Below are positions 36,610 through 44,418 of a stretch of DNA of 64,000 nt, piece by piece. How positions within the stretch are numbered: the first letter of the stretch is position 1; each line of letters opens with the position of its first letter. The translations under genes were made by a program, and so were the position numbers. Location of the stretch: assembly GCA_030433335.1 (NCBI GenBank), contig JAUILL010000004.1, forward strand, positions 62,001 to 126,000, in the 5' to 3' direction. The stretch comes from Alphaproteobacteria bacterium. GTDB lineage: Bacteria > Pseudomonadota > Alphaproteobacteria > Rhodobacterales > Rhodobacteraceae. The notes under the pieces were generated by a model. That model was given only the letters and a program-made list of their open reading frames with translations. It did not search any database and was not told where the DNA came from.

Positions 36610-36987
36610 ATGTTCAGCATTCCCGGCAAACAAGCCGTTTCGATCTCTTCGGCGGCTGCCGTTCAAATCCGCAAGCTCATGGAGCGTGACGGGTCCGAAG
36701 GCCTGCGTATCGGCGTCAAAAAGGGCGGCTGCGCGGGCATGGAATACACCATGGAATATGTCGACGCCGTTGACCCAAATGACGAGGTCGTCGAACAAGA
36801 CGGCGCGCGCGTCATGATTGCCCCGATGGCCCAGATGTTCCTGTTCGGCACCCAGATCGACTACGAAACCTCGCTGCTGGAATCTGGCTTCAAGTTTAAG
36901 AACCCGAACGTCGTCGACGCCTGCGGCTGCGGCGAATCCATCAAGTTCAAAGACATCGACGAGCTGAAGGCCGAACAAGGCAACTGA
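36610..36987 (+). CDS. A-type Fe-S cluster carrier (IscA/SufA family)
   Basis: A 125-residue HesB/IscA fold protein that carries Fe-S clusters to target apoproteins. The three conserved cysteines are in KKGGCAGMEY (near residue 40) and VVDACGCGESI (near 108). The N-terminal VSISSAAAVQIRKLM and the middle VMIAPMAQMFLFG are typical. The subtype (SufA, IscA or ErpA) cannot be fixed from sequence alone, although the sufT neighbour favours SufA. Confidence 0.92.
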   Translation: MFSIPGKQAVSISSAAAVQIRKLMERDGSEGLRIGVKKGGCAGMEYTMEYVDAVDPNDEVVEQDGARVMIAPMAQMFLFGTQIDYETSLLESGFKFKNPNVVDACGCGESIKFKDIDELKAEQGN

Positions 36988-37059
36988 GGCACCCTGCCCG
37001 CTTGACCATTGCCCCCCTCTCGTAAAAGGTGCGTCAAAAGCAACTTTGGGGGGCATCAA

Positions 37060-37809
37060 ATGCGTCAAAAACTCGCCGCGGGTAACTGGAAAATGAATGG
37101 CACGGCGGACGCCCTGTCGGAACTGAACGAACTGACACAGGGCTATTCCGAAGCCTCGGTCGACATCCTGATCTGCCCCCCTGCAACCCTGATCGACCGC
37201 GCCAGCGAAGCCGCCGCAGGCAGCGCTGTTGCGATTGGCGGCCAAGACTGCCATGCCAAAGTCACTGGCGCGCACACCGGCGACATCTCGGCAGAAATGC
37301 TCCGCGACGCAGGCGCAACCTACGTGATCATAGGCCACTCCGAGCGCCGCGACGACCACGGCGAAACCTCTGAAATGATCGCAGCCAAAGCCACCGCGGC
37401 TTACGACGCCGGTCTGATCGCGGTCGTTTGCTGCGGCGAACATTTGAGCACCCGTGAAGACGGCAAGACGCTGGAGCACATCGGCACCCAAATCGCCGAA
37501 AGCCTGCCCGACGCCGCCAACGCCGACACAACCGTCATCGCCTACGAGCCTGTCTGGGCTATCGGTACCGGCCTAACACCCACCCTCGAACAGATCGCAG
37601 AGGTCCACGATTTCATCCGTGCAGAACTGGTCAAACGCTTTGGCGAAGAAACCGGTAACGGCATTCGCCTGCTCTACGGCGGCTCGGTGAAGCCCGCAAA
37701 CGCAGCTGAAATCTTTGCGACCTCGAATGTAGACGGCGCACTGGTTGGCGGCGCGAGCCTGAAGGCCGCGGATTTCTCTGCCATCATCGACGCGCTCGTG
37801 GCGGCCTGA
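37060..37809 (+). CDS. tpiA: Triosephosphate isomerase
   Basis: Interconverts dihydroxyacetone phosphate and glyceraldehyde 3-phosphate. The 249-residue TIM barrel has AAGNWKMNG (Lys) at the N-terminus, VIIGHSERR (catalytic His, near residue 95), AYEPVWAIGTG (catalytic Glu, near 165) and LLYGGSVKPANA (phosphate loop). I choose ATG 37060 because the protein then begins MRQKLAAGNWK, and a G-rich TTGGGGGG ribosome site lies just before it; the open frame continues to 37009 without a site. A strong terminator follows. Confidence 0.96.
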   Translation: MRQKLAAGNWKMNGTADALSELNELTQGYSEASVDILICPPATLIDRASEAAAGSAVAIGGQDCHAKVTGAHTGDISAEMLRDAGATYVIIGHSERRDDHGETSEMIAAKATAAYDAGLIAVVCCGEHLSTREDGKTLEHIGTQIAESLPDAANADTTVIAYEPVWAIGTGLTPTLEQIAEVHDFIRAELVKRFGEETGNGIRLLYGGSVKPANAAEIFATSNVDGALVGGASLKAADFSAIIDALVAA

Positions 37810-37827
37810 TCGAAGTGAGTATTTAAC

Positions 37828-37862
37828 CAAAGCAGAAAGCCCGTTTCTCTTTCTGCTTTGCA
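37828..37862 (+). terminator. Terminator of tpiA
   Basis: Perfect 12-base stem CAAAGCAGAAAG / CTTTCTGCTTTG with a nine-base loop, about 20 bases past the tpiA stop. The T tract lies within the closing arm. Confidence 0.7.
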
Positions 37863-37884
37863 CAAATACTCAAAATCCGGACAT

Positions 37885-37922
37885 CAAAGAAAAGGCGCCG
37901 TTCCAGCAGGAGCGGCGCCTTT
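37885..37922 (-). terminator. Terminator of the dctPQM operon
   Basis: On the - strand a 10-base stem AAAGGCGCCG / CGGCGCCTTT is followed by TTTTCTTTG. It lies about 50 bases past the dctM stop. Confidence 0.85.
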
Positions 37923-37942
37923 GAAGTTTGAGGGGAGGTATA

Positions 37943-37968
37943 GGGCGCGGGAGGGGCGCCCCTTTTTT
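37943..37968 (+). terminator. Hairpin with T tract next to the dctM stop
   Basis: GGGCGC (37943-37948) pairs with GCGCCC (37956-37961) and is followed by a six-T run on the + strand. It probably blocks read-through from tpiA into the antisense of dctM. Confidence 0.6.
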
Positions 37969-37969
37969 A

Positions 37970-39346
37970 TTATCTGGTTATGATTTCCGGGCCCATAAAG
38001 GTGGTCGGCAGGTAGGTCGAGAGCCACGGGATGTAGGTGACCATGATCAGGAACACGAACAGGACAGCCAAGAAGGGCAGCGCTGCTCGGACCACCGACA
38101 TCATCGGCATACCAGCCACACCCGAGGTCACGAAGAGGTTCAGACCAACCGGCGGGGTAATCATGCCGATCTCCATGTTCACGACCATGATGATACCAAG
38201 GTGGATCGGGTCAATGCCCAGTTCGATCGCGATCGGGAACACCAGCGGCGCGACGATGACCAAGAGACCCGAGGGCTCCATGAACTGGCCGCCGATCAGC
38301 AGGATCACGTTCACGATCACCAAGAACATCACGGGGCCAAAGCCAGCGTCGAGCATTGCAGCCGCGATCTGCTGGGGGATCTGCTCGTCGGTCAGCACGT
38401 GCTTGAGGATCAGCGCGTTGGCGATGATGAACATCAGGGTGACGGTCAGCTTGCCCGCTTCGAACAGGGTGTCTTTGGTGTCCTTGTGGAAGAACGCGGT
38501 CACGATGGCTTTGGGCTTTTCGATCAATGAGAGGTTGCGCTCGCCATCCGCCGTCGCCAGAGGGCCCATGTCGCGGTACACGAAGGTGGCGATCAGGAAG
38601 GAGTAGACAGCAGCAACCGCAGCAGCTTCGGTCGGAGTAAAGATACCGCCGTAAATACCGCCAAGGATGATGACGATCAGGAACAGACCCCAGCCAGCTT
38701 CACGGCCCGCTTCGACCGCTTCGCCCCAGCCTTTCCACTCGCCCTTGGGCAGGTCGCGGACTTTGGCGATGATGTAGATGGTGGCCATCAGCATGGTGCC
38801 CGCCAGAAGACCCGGGATCACACCAGCAAGGAACATACGGCCGACCGACACGTCAGTTGCCGACGCATACACAACCATCACGATCGACGGAGGGATCAGG
38901 ATGCCCAGAGTACCGGCGTTGGCGATGACGCCTGCTGCGAAGTCCTTAGTATAGCCCACTTGGCGCATACCCGCGATCACGATGGAGCCGATGGCCACAA
39001 CGGTTGCAGGGGACGAGCCGGACAGCGCTGCGAACAACATACATGCAAAGACGCCTGCGATGGCCAGACCGCCCGGTAGGTGTCCCACCAGCGCGATCGA
39101 GAAGCGGATGATCCGCCGTGCCACACCGCCGGTCGACATGAACGACGACGCGAGGATGAAAAACGGGATCGCCAGCAGGGTATAGTGACCCGCCATCGCC
39201 TGAAAGAAGCTCTGTGCAATGGACGATAGAGACGTTTCGGACAGGACCAGCAGGAAGATGATCGACGAGAAGCCAAGGCTGACCGCGATCGGCACGCCGA
39301 TCAGCATCAAGCCGACGATCATGGCAAAGAGAATTGCGACTTCCAT
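37970..39346 (-). CDS. dctM: TRAP transporter large permease DctM
   Basis: A 458-residue protein of about 12 membrane segments belonging to the DctM/SiaM large subunits, which couple a Na+ gradient to uptake. Recognisable pieces are GVPIAVSLGFSSIIFLL, IPFFILASSFMSTGGVARRIIRF, SGSSPATVVAIGSI, and VGLNLFVTSGVAGMPM near the C-terminus. It is the last gene of the dctP-dctQ-dctM operon, four bases after dctQ. The substrate is probably a C4-dicarboxylate, judged from the DctB/DctD-type regulators next door. Confidence 0.94.
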   Translation of the reverse strand: MEVAILFAMIVGLMLIGVPIAVSLGFSSIIFLLVLSETSLSSIAQSFFQAMAGHYTLLAIPFFILASSFMSTGGVARRIIRFSIALVGHLPGGLAIAGVFACMLFAALSGSSPATVVAIGSIVIAGMRQVGYTKDFAAGVIANAGTLGILIPPSIVMVVYASATDVSVGRMFLAGVIPGLLAGTMLMATIYIIAKVRDLPKGEWKGWGEAVEAGREAGWGLFLIVIILGGIYGGIFTPTEAAAVAAVYSFLIATFVYRDMGPLATADGERNLSLIEKPKAIVTAFFHKDTKDTLFEAGKLTVTLMFIIANALILKHVLTDEQIPQQIAAAMLDAGFGPVMFLVIVNVILLIGGQFMEPSGLLVIVAPLVFPIAIELGIDPIHLGIIMVVNMEIGMITPPVGLNLFVTSGVAGMPMMSVVRAALPFLAVLFVFLIMVTYIPWLSTYLPTTFMGPEIITR

Positions 39347-39350
39347 CGAA

Positions 39351-40040
39351 TTATTCCTCGTAGTTCATGTGGCGCACGTCTTCGACGGCGTCTTCGGCTT
39401 CGTGGCTCACGATCAGGCTGTCGGTTTCACCGCGCACAACGGCGATGAACACTTGGACAAAGCGGAACAGCAGCAGAGCCATGCCGATGGGCAGAATGGC
39501 GTAGGGGATGAAGCGCGGCAGCTTTTCGTAGTGCTCGCCTTCGTTCATCAGAGGTTCGATCCAACGCAGGAATTCGGGCATCGGAACCTCGAGCACTTCG
39601 TACCATGCGCGGTAAGAGGTGCGTTTCATCTCTTCGAGACCGGTGGGGAACCAGCGACCGTCGGTCTGCGGCAGGTTGGCAAAGTTTGCCCAGTAGTCCC
39701 ATGCGCCTTTGGTCAGCAGGAACGCGTAACCGACGCAAACCGCAGCGGCGATGATCGCCAGTACGCGGCGAACCTGCAGCGAAAACAGGTTGGTCAGAGC
39801 GTCGACGCCCAAGTGGGCGGTCACTTTGACCGAGTAGCTGATGCCGAAAAGGACCAGCCACGCGAACAGGAATGTCGTGGCCTCGAGGCCCCAGGTAAGG
39901 CTGTCGTTAAAGCCATAACGCAGCACAACGTTGATAAAGGTGACGAGGGTCATCAGGCCCAGAAGAATAGCGATAACCGTTTCTTCCAGAGAGTTGATGA
40001 ACCGCCCCACCGCCGATTTCGGCTCGTATTTGGTGGACAT
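39351..40040 (-). CDS. dctQ: TRAP transporter small permease DctQ
   Basis: A 229-residue DctQ-type small subunit with four hydrophobic segments (about residues 14-36, 48-66, 86-108 and 164-185). LIVSHEAEDAVEDV and the acidic tail are cytoplasmic. The N-terminal SLEETVIAILLGLMTLVTFINVVLRY and the following GLEATTFLFAWLVLFGISYSV are typical. It is larger than average DctQ because of an insert between the third and fourth segments. A hairpin in the dctP-dctQ gap may lower its expression relative to dctP. Confidence 0.93.
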   Translation of the reverse strand: MSTKYEPKSAVGRFINSLEETVIAILLGLMTLVTFINVVLRYGFNDSLTWGLEATTFLFAWLVLFGISYSVKVTAHLGVDALTNLFSLQVRRVLAIIAAAVCVGYAFLLTKGAWDYWANFANLPQTDGRWFPTGLEEMKRTSYRAWYEVLEVPMPEFLRWIEPLMNEGEHYEKLPRFIPYAILPIGMALLLFRFVQVFIAVVRGETDSLIVSHEAEDAVEDVRHMNYEE

Positions 40041-40076
40041 GGGACGCTCCTGAGGACAGGTGAGAGGTTAAGAGAA

Positions 40077-40103
40077 CCCCGGCCCCCATAAAGAAGGCCG
40101 GGG
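40077..40103 (-). terminator. Intercistronic hairpin between dctP and dctQ
   Basis: GC-rich eight-base stem CCCCGGCC / GGCCGGGG with an 11-base loop lies in the 87-base gap. On the - strand it is followed by TTCTCTT rather than a clean T tract, so it is likely a partial terminator or an mRNA-stabilising hairpin that gives more binding protein than permease. Confidence 0.6.
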
Positions 40104-40127
40104 CAATTTCACGCGAGTGGTGAAAGA

Positions 40128-41132
40128 TTAGTGCTTTTCGTTGATGGCCTGAGCCGCGTCGATGTTCTCTTGGCCAACATCTTCACGGAACTGGTCCCAA
40201 ACGGGCAGCATTGCGTCGACCCAAGCCTGACGGCTTTCGGGGCTCAGTTCGCGGATCACACCGCCGGCATCCAGAACCGCCTGACGCGCGTCTGCGTCGA
40301 CTTCGGCGATGGCTGCGTTACGGGTCGCGGTAACTTCGTTCACGATGGTTTCCAGCTGGGTGCGGACATCGTCATCCAAGCTGTCCCAGAAGTCGACCGA
40401 GGTCACCAGCATGTAGTCCAGCAGACCGTGGTTGGTCTCGGTCACACCGTCCTGAACTTCAAAGAACTTCTGGCCGTAGATGTTCGACCAGGTGTTTTCC
40501 TGACCATCCACAACGCCGGTCTGCAGCGCGCCGTACACTTCCGAGAATGCCATGGGCTGGGGCGAAACGCCGATCGCTTCCATCTGCGCCTTGATCACTT
40601 CCGACGGCTGAACGCGGAACTTCAGACCAGCGGCATCGGTGGGCAGCTCCAGCGGCTTGTTTGCCGACATTTGTTTCAGACCGTTGTGCCAGAATCCCAG
40701 ACCCAGCAGGCCGCGGCGCACCATCGATTCCTTCATCGCCTGACCGGTTTCCGAGTTCTGGAACTCGTCAACGGCGGGCATGTTCTTGAACATGAAGGGA
40801 AGGTCGAAGATGCGGAAGACTTTGGTGAACTGCTCGAACTTCGACAGCGAGGGGGCCGCCATCTGAACGTCGCCCTGCAGCATCGCTTCCAGAACCTGGT
40901 CATCGTTGTAGAGGGTCGAGTTCGGGTACACTTCCATGCACGCCTTGCCGTTCATCTCGTCGTTGACGCGCTGTTGCAGCAGCGATGCGGCGATGCCTTT
41001 GGGGTGCTTGTCGGTGTTGGTCACGTGGCTCAGCTTGATGACGATTTCACCTTCGTCACATGCGGCCATAGCGCCAGCGGCGCCGGTAACGGTCAGTGCG
41101 ACTGCGGTCGCTGCGGTTGCGAGAAATTTCAT
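40128..41132 (-). CDS. dctP: TRAP transporter solute-binding protein DctP
   Basis: A 334-residue periplasmic binding protein with a signal peptide (FLATAATAVALTVTGAAGAMA). The mature part has IVIKLSHVTNTDKHPKGIAA, SLSKFEQFTKVFRIFDLPFMF, LKFRVQPSEVIKAQM, with the Arg that binds the substrate carboxylate, and GVVDGQENTWSNIYGQKFFEV. These match DctP binding proteins. It is the first gene of the transporter operon. Two near-identical palindromes upstream (41322 and 41354) are likely regulator sites. Confidence 0.95.
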   Translation of the reverse strand: MKFLATAATAVALTVTGAAGAMAACDEGEIVIKLSHVTNTDKHPKGIAASLLQQRVNDEMNGKACMEVYPNSTLYNDDQVLEAMLQGDVQMAAPSLSKFEQFTKVFRIFDLPFMFKNMPAVDEFQNSETGQAMKESMVRRGLLGLGFWHNGLKQMSANKPLELPTDAAGLKFRVQPSEVIKAQMEAIGVSPQPMAFSEVYGALQTGVVDGQENTWSNIYGQKFFEVQDGVTETNHGLLDYMLVTSVDFWDSLDDDVRTQLETIVNEVTATRNAAIAEVDADARQAVLDAGGVIRELSPESRQAWVDAMLPVWDQFREDVGQENIDAAQAINEKH

Positions 41133-41321
41133 GGGTCTCCTCCCCCTTTGAAATTAAAGTACGCGACCCCATCTCTGAGATCTTGGGCCAGAGATAACCG
41201 TAGCGACCTCAGAGGGCTCAAGCGGAGAATTACATTTTCGTGAAATTCACGTTTTTGCGCTTATTTCCAAAAGGTTAAGCATTGCACCCTGCGCAACCCT
41301 GCTATGCGGCAATGCAGCGGA

Positions 41322-41338
41322 GTGCGAAAATCCGCACA
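41322..41338. promoter_or_regulatory. Palindromic operator 1 upstream of dctP
   Basis: GTGCGAAAATCCGCACA contains the inverted repeat GTGCG/CGCAC and differs from the second site at only three positions. It lies about 190 bases before the dctP start. Probably bound by the DctD-like regulator. Confidence 0.65.
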
Positions 41339-41352
41339 CGCAAATTTACCGT

Positions 41353-41370
41353 TGTGCGGATTTCCGCACA
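41353..41370. promoter_or_regulatory. Palindromic operator 2 between dctD and dctP
   Basis: TGTGCGGATTTCCGCACA is a perfect inverted repeat with eight-base arms, ending one base before the dctD stop codon. Its centre is 32 bases from that of operator 1, about three helical turns, so both sites face the same side of the DNA. Confidence 0.7.
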
Positions 41371-42597
41371 TCACTCGGATCGGAAGTCTTCGGGTCGAAT
41401 CCCGTGGCGGGTCAGCTTGTCGTAAAAGGTTTTACGCGGCAACTTGAGCGCCTTGGCTGCGGCTGTCGCCTGACCAGAGTGTTTCCGCAGCGCTTCAATC
41501 AAGAGCGAGCGTTCGACCTGCGCCATCTGTTCGGCCAGCCCGAGCGTCTGGTCCTCGGACACATCCCCTAGTCCCAGAGCAAAGCGCATGGCCGCATTCA
41601 TCAGCGCCCGCGCGTTCCCCGGCCAGTCCTGCGCCATCAGGCGCGCAATGGTGTCGGGCGTGATTTCCGGCGCCGTCACACCCGCCTGCTCTGCCGCTTG
41701 TGCCACGTATTGGCGGAAGATGATTGGAATATCCTCGGGGCGTTCGCGCAGGCCGGGAATGTACACGCGCACCCCCTCAAGCCGGTAGTAAAGGTCGCTG
41801 CTGAATTCACCCTTGGACACCATCTCGTCCAGATCACGGGTACAGCCCGCCAGAATGCGCGGCGCGGGCGTTTCCAGCCGCTGCGCCAAAGCGAACTGCG
41901 TTTCCTGCGGCAATAGGCTGATCTCATCCAGAAACAGACTACCGCCCTCGGCCTTTTCAAGGGCACGGTCCAAGTCATCGACACTCAGCGTGGCAGCGGA
42001 GCGTTTTTCAAAGGGTTTGCGGGCGTTCGGGGACAGCAGGTGGATCACCTCGGCGCATTTTGGCACCCCCGTGCCCGGAGCGCCGGTGACCAGCACATCC
42101 GCGCCTGTCGCAGCCACTGCGCGCACATGAGACCGCAGGGTATCCACCGCAGCCGATTTCCCAAAGATCATCCGCGCGGCCGGATCGCCCTGCACCAACT
42201 GCTCTTTCAGGCTGCGGTTCTCGATCACCAGTGCACGGCTGGCCACGGCCCGCTCTAACACCGCGAGCAGGTCTTTGGGCGCGCAGGGTTTCTCGAGGAA
42301 GTCAAAGGCCCCTGCCCCCATCGCCTTCACCGCCATGGGTATATCGCCTTCACCCGTCAACAGGATCACCGGCAGTTCCGCATCTTGCCCGCGTGCATAG
42401 TCCAGCAGGTAAAATCCATCGCGCCCCGACATACGAATATCCGACAGGATTACGCCCTGAAAATCACGGGTGATCTGATCCTTTGCCGCAACAAAGGACC
42501 CGCATAGTGTCGGCTCAAAGCCCCCCAGATCCAGCGTCTGCCCTAGCGCCTCGCGCACAGCGGCGTCATCTTCGACGACCAGAACGGAACGGATCAT
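41371..42597 (-). CDS. dctD: DctD-like response regulator with degenerate AAA+ domain
   Basis: A 408-residue NtrC-family response regulator: receiver domain (1-120, phospho-acceptor Asp53 in LSDIRMSG), AAA+ domain (about 145-345) and Fis-type HTH (about 375-402, ATAAAKALKLPRKTFYDKL). The ATPase is damaged: Walker A reads GAPGTGVP (172-179), with Val where Lys should be, and the segment to Walker B (FLDEI, 222-226) is shortened and lacks GAFTGA. Walker B and the Arg-finger region remain. It therefore should not remodel sigma-54 polymerase. It overlaps dctB by four bases. The name dctD rests on context and the overall domain order. Confidence 0.88.
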   Translation of the reverse strand: MIRSVLVVEDDAAVREALGQTLDLGGFEPTLCGSFVAAKDQITRDFQGVILSDIRMSGRDGFYLLDYARGQDAELPVILLTGEGDIPMAVKAMGAGAFDFLEKPCAPKDLLAVLERAVASRALVIENRSLKEQLVQGDPAARMIFGKSAAVDTLRSHVRAVAATGADVLVTGAPGTGVPKCAEVIHLLSPNARKPFEKRSAATLSVDDLDRALEKAEGGSLFLDEISLLPQETQFALAQRLETPAPRILAGCTRDLDEMVSKGEFSSDLYYRLEGVRVYIPGLRERPEDIPIIFRQYVAQAAEQAGVTAPEITPDTIARLMAQDWPGNARALMNAAMRFALGLGDVSEDQTLGLAEQMAQVERSLLIEALRKHSGQATAAAKALKLPRKTFYDKLTRHGIRPEDFRSE

Positions 42598-44291
42598 AGC
42601 GTGCTATCCTCTTGCCATGGCTGCAATTCGACGGTGAACAATGCGCCGCCTTCAGGCGCGTTTTCGCCCCGTATCATGCCGCCGAAGCTTTGGACCAGAC
42701 CATAAGAGATCGACAGGCCCAGCCCCATGCCTTCGGACGCGCCGACTTCTTTGGTGGAGTAGAACGGGTCGAAAATCTTTTCCGGTGCCTCAATCCCCGG
42801 CCCAGTGTCGGCGATGCAAAGAGTCACCTTCCCCGCTTCGCGGGTGATCGAGATCGACAGGCACTGAAAGGTCTGCCCAACCATCGCGTCCAGAGCATTC
42901 GAGATCAGGTTCAGAACAACCTGCTGCAAACGCACCTCTCCGCCGCGCACCATCACTGGGGCCTCGCGTTCGGACCAGACCAACGAAACGCCCTCGCGTT
43001 GCATCCGCGCTTCGGACAGTTCCAACGCGCTGCGGATCACACCAGTCAGATCGACACGACCCACCGGCTCTTTCTCTTGGCGGGCAAAGGCACGCAGGTT
43101 CTTGATGATCCGGCCCATGCGATGCGCCATCTCGGAAATCCGATCCAGATTGGCGCGTGCTTCGGGCACACGGTCGCGGTCCAGAAAAAGCACCGCGTTT
43201 TCTGCAAAGCTCTGCACCGCCATGAGCGGCTGGTTCAACTCATGGCTAATGCCTGCAGACATCTTGCCCAACGCGCTCAGCTTGCCAGCTTGTACCAGAT
43301 CAGCCTGCGCGCGCTCCAATTCGGCGGTGCGTTGCGCCACGCGTTCTTCAAGCCGCTGATTGGCAAGGCTCAGGGTCCGCCGTCGTTCTGTCGCTAAGAA
43401 CAAGAGCGCCCCAAAAGCCAAAAGGATCGCAGCCAGCACAGCCGCCTGAAGGCTCGCAAGTTTGGCAGCAGGCGCAATATCCACGAGCGCCTCGGCCCGC
43501 ATACCGATGATTGGCATATCCTGCACCAGATGCAGCGCGTTCGCGGGCACGTAGCGCCCTGCATTCAGGTCCCACAGCTCCATATTGCCGCGCTGCTCGA
43601 CGGTGTAGGACAGGAAAGGCCGTAGCGTGACGCTCTCGTAATCCGCACTGCTACTGCTTTTGCCCGTCCCGCGCTGCAGATAGAGCAACTCTTCGCGGTT
43701 CGCGATGAAGACCACGCCAAGGTCATCGGTAAAGAACACGACCGGCACCCCCCCGCGCCAGTCGGTCTCGATCCGCTCAATATCGACCACGACGACGACC
43801 ACGCCCTGCACACTGCGATCCATGCCAAAAACAGGCGCGGCGTAGTAAAATGCGCGACGCTCGAACCGCGGACTATAGGCGTGAAAGCTGCCCAAGGCCC
43901 CATCCATCGCGCGTTGAAAGAAGGGCGCCTCGGACCAGTCGGCGGGCGGCTCTCCGATTGCGTTCGCACGGACTTTGCCCTCGGTATCCAGCAGCACCAC
44001 ATCCAGCGCCGTTGTCTTGTCCGCAGAGGTGATAAACAGATCCTCGATCGCCAGTTTAGAGACAGGCAAGCGCACGACCGGATGGTCCGACAGATATACC
44101 CCCAATTCGCGATAGCGCTGCAATTCCCCGCGCAAACGGTCCGAGGCTAGCGCCAAATCCGACCGCCCCCGCTGCGCAATCTGCTCAAGCGCTTGCGTGT
44201 GCGCATAGCTATAGAGCGCAGAGGCCACGCCCCCCACGGCAATCACAAACGCAGCCACGAGGCTGATGCGGCGCCACAATCCTGTGCTCAT
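42594..44291 (-). CDS. dctB: DctB-type sensor histidine kinase
   Basis: A 565-residue membrane kinase that senses external dicarboxylate and phosphorylates DctD. Two membrane segments (about residues 9-30 and 280-300) bracket a periplasmic double-PAS sensor with HAYSPRFERRAFYYAAPVFG. The kinase core has the phospho-His in AGISHELNQPLMAVQ, then an N box (LISNALDAM), G1 (CIADTGPGI) and G2 (GMGLGLSISYGLV) ATP-binding boxes. It is translationally coupled to dctD. It is divergent from the P450 gene with about 130 bases between coding regions. Confidence 0.92.
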   Translation of the reverse strand: MSTGLWRRISLVAAFVIAVGGVASALYSYAHTQALEQIAQRGRSDLALASDRLRGELQRYRELGVYLSDHPVVRLPVSKLAIEDLFITSADKTTALDVVLLDTEGKVRANAIGEPPADWSEAPFFQRAMDGALGSFHAYSPRFERRAFYYAAPVFGMDRSVQGVVVVVVDIERIETDWRGGVPVVFFTDDLGVVFIANREELLYLQRGTGKSSSSADYESVTLRPFLSYTVEQRGNMELWDLNAGRYVPANALHLVQDMPIIGMRAEALVDIAPAAKLASLQAAVLAAILLAFGALLFLATERRRTLSLANQRLEERVAQRTAELERAQADLVQAGKLSALGKMSAGISHELNQPLMAVQSFAENAVLFLDRDRVPEARANLDRISEMAHRMGRIIKNLRAFARQEKEPVGRVDLTGVIRSALELSEARMQREGVSLVWSEREAPVMVRGGEVRLQQVVLNLISNALDAMVGQTFQCLSISITREAGKVTLCIADTGPGIEAPEKIFDPFYSTKEVGASEGMGLGLSISYGLVQSFGGMIRGENAPEGGALFTVELQPWQEDSTL

Positions 44292-44418
44292 GTCCCTGTG
44301 CTACCAAGCTGCCACGATCTGCACCAGAGAATTGCCGCAGCAGACTGAATTGCAAGCACATCCTATCACGGTGCAACAGGCTCTTGCGCAGGGGGCAACA
44401 GTTGCGCAATGTCACCGC

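Noticed and set aside
41133-41321. Sigma-54 promoter for dctP
   Set aside because: I looked for TGGCAC-N5-TTGC on the dctP strand and found no match with correct GG and GC spacing. This agrees with the damaged regulator.
44384-44409. Repeated TTGCGCA before the P450 gene as a defined operator
   Set aside because: The repeats are short and also occur elsewhere (for example before pntA); without comparison they cannot be called.
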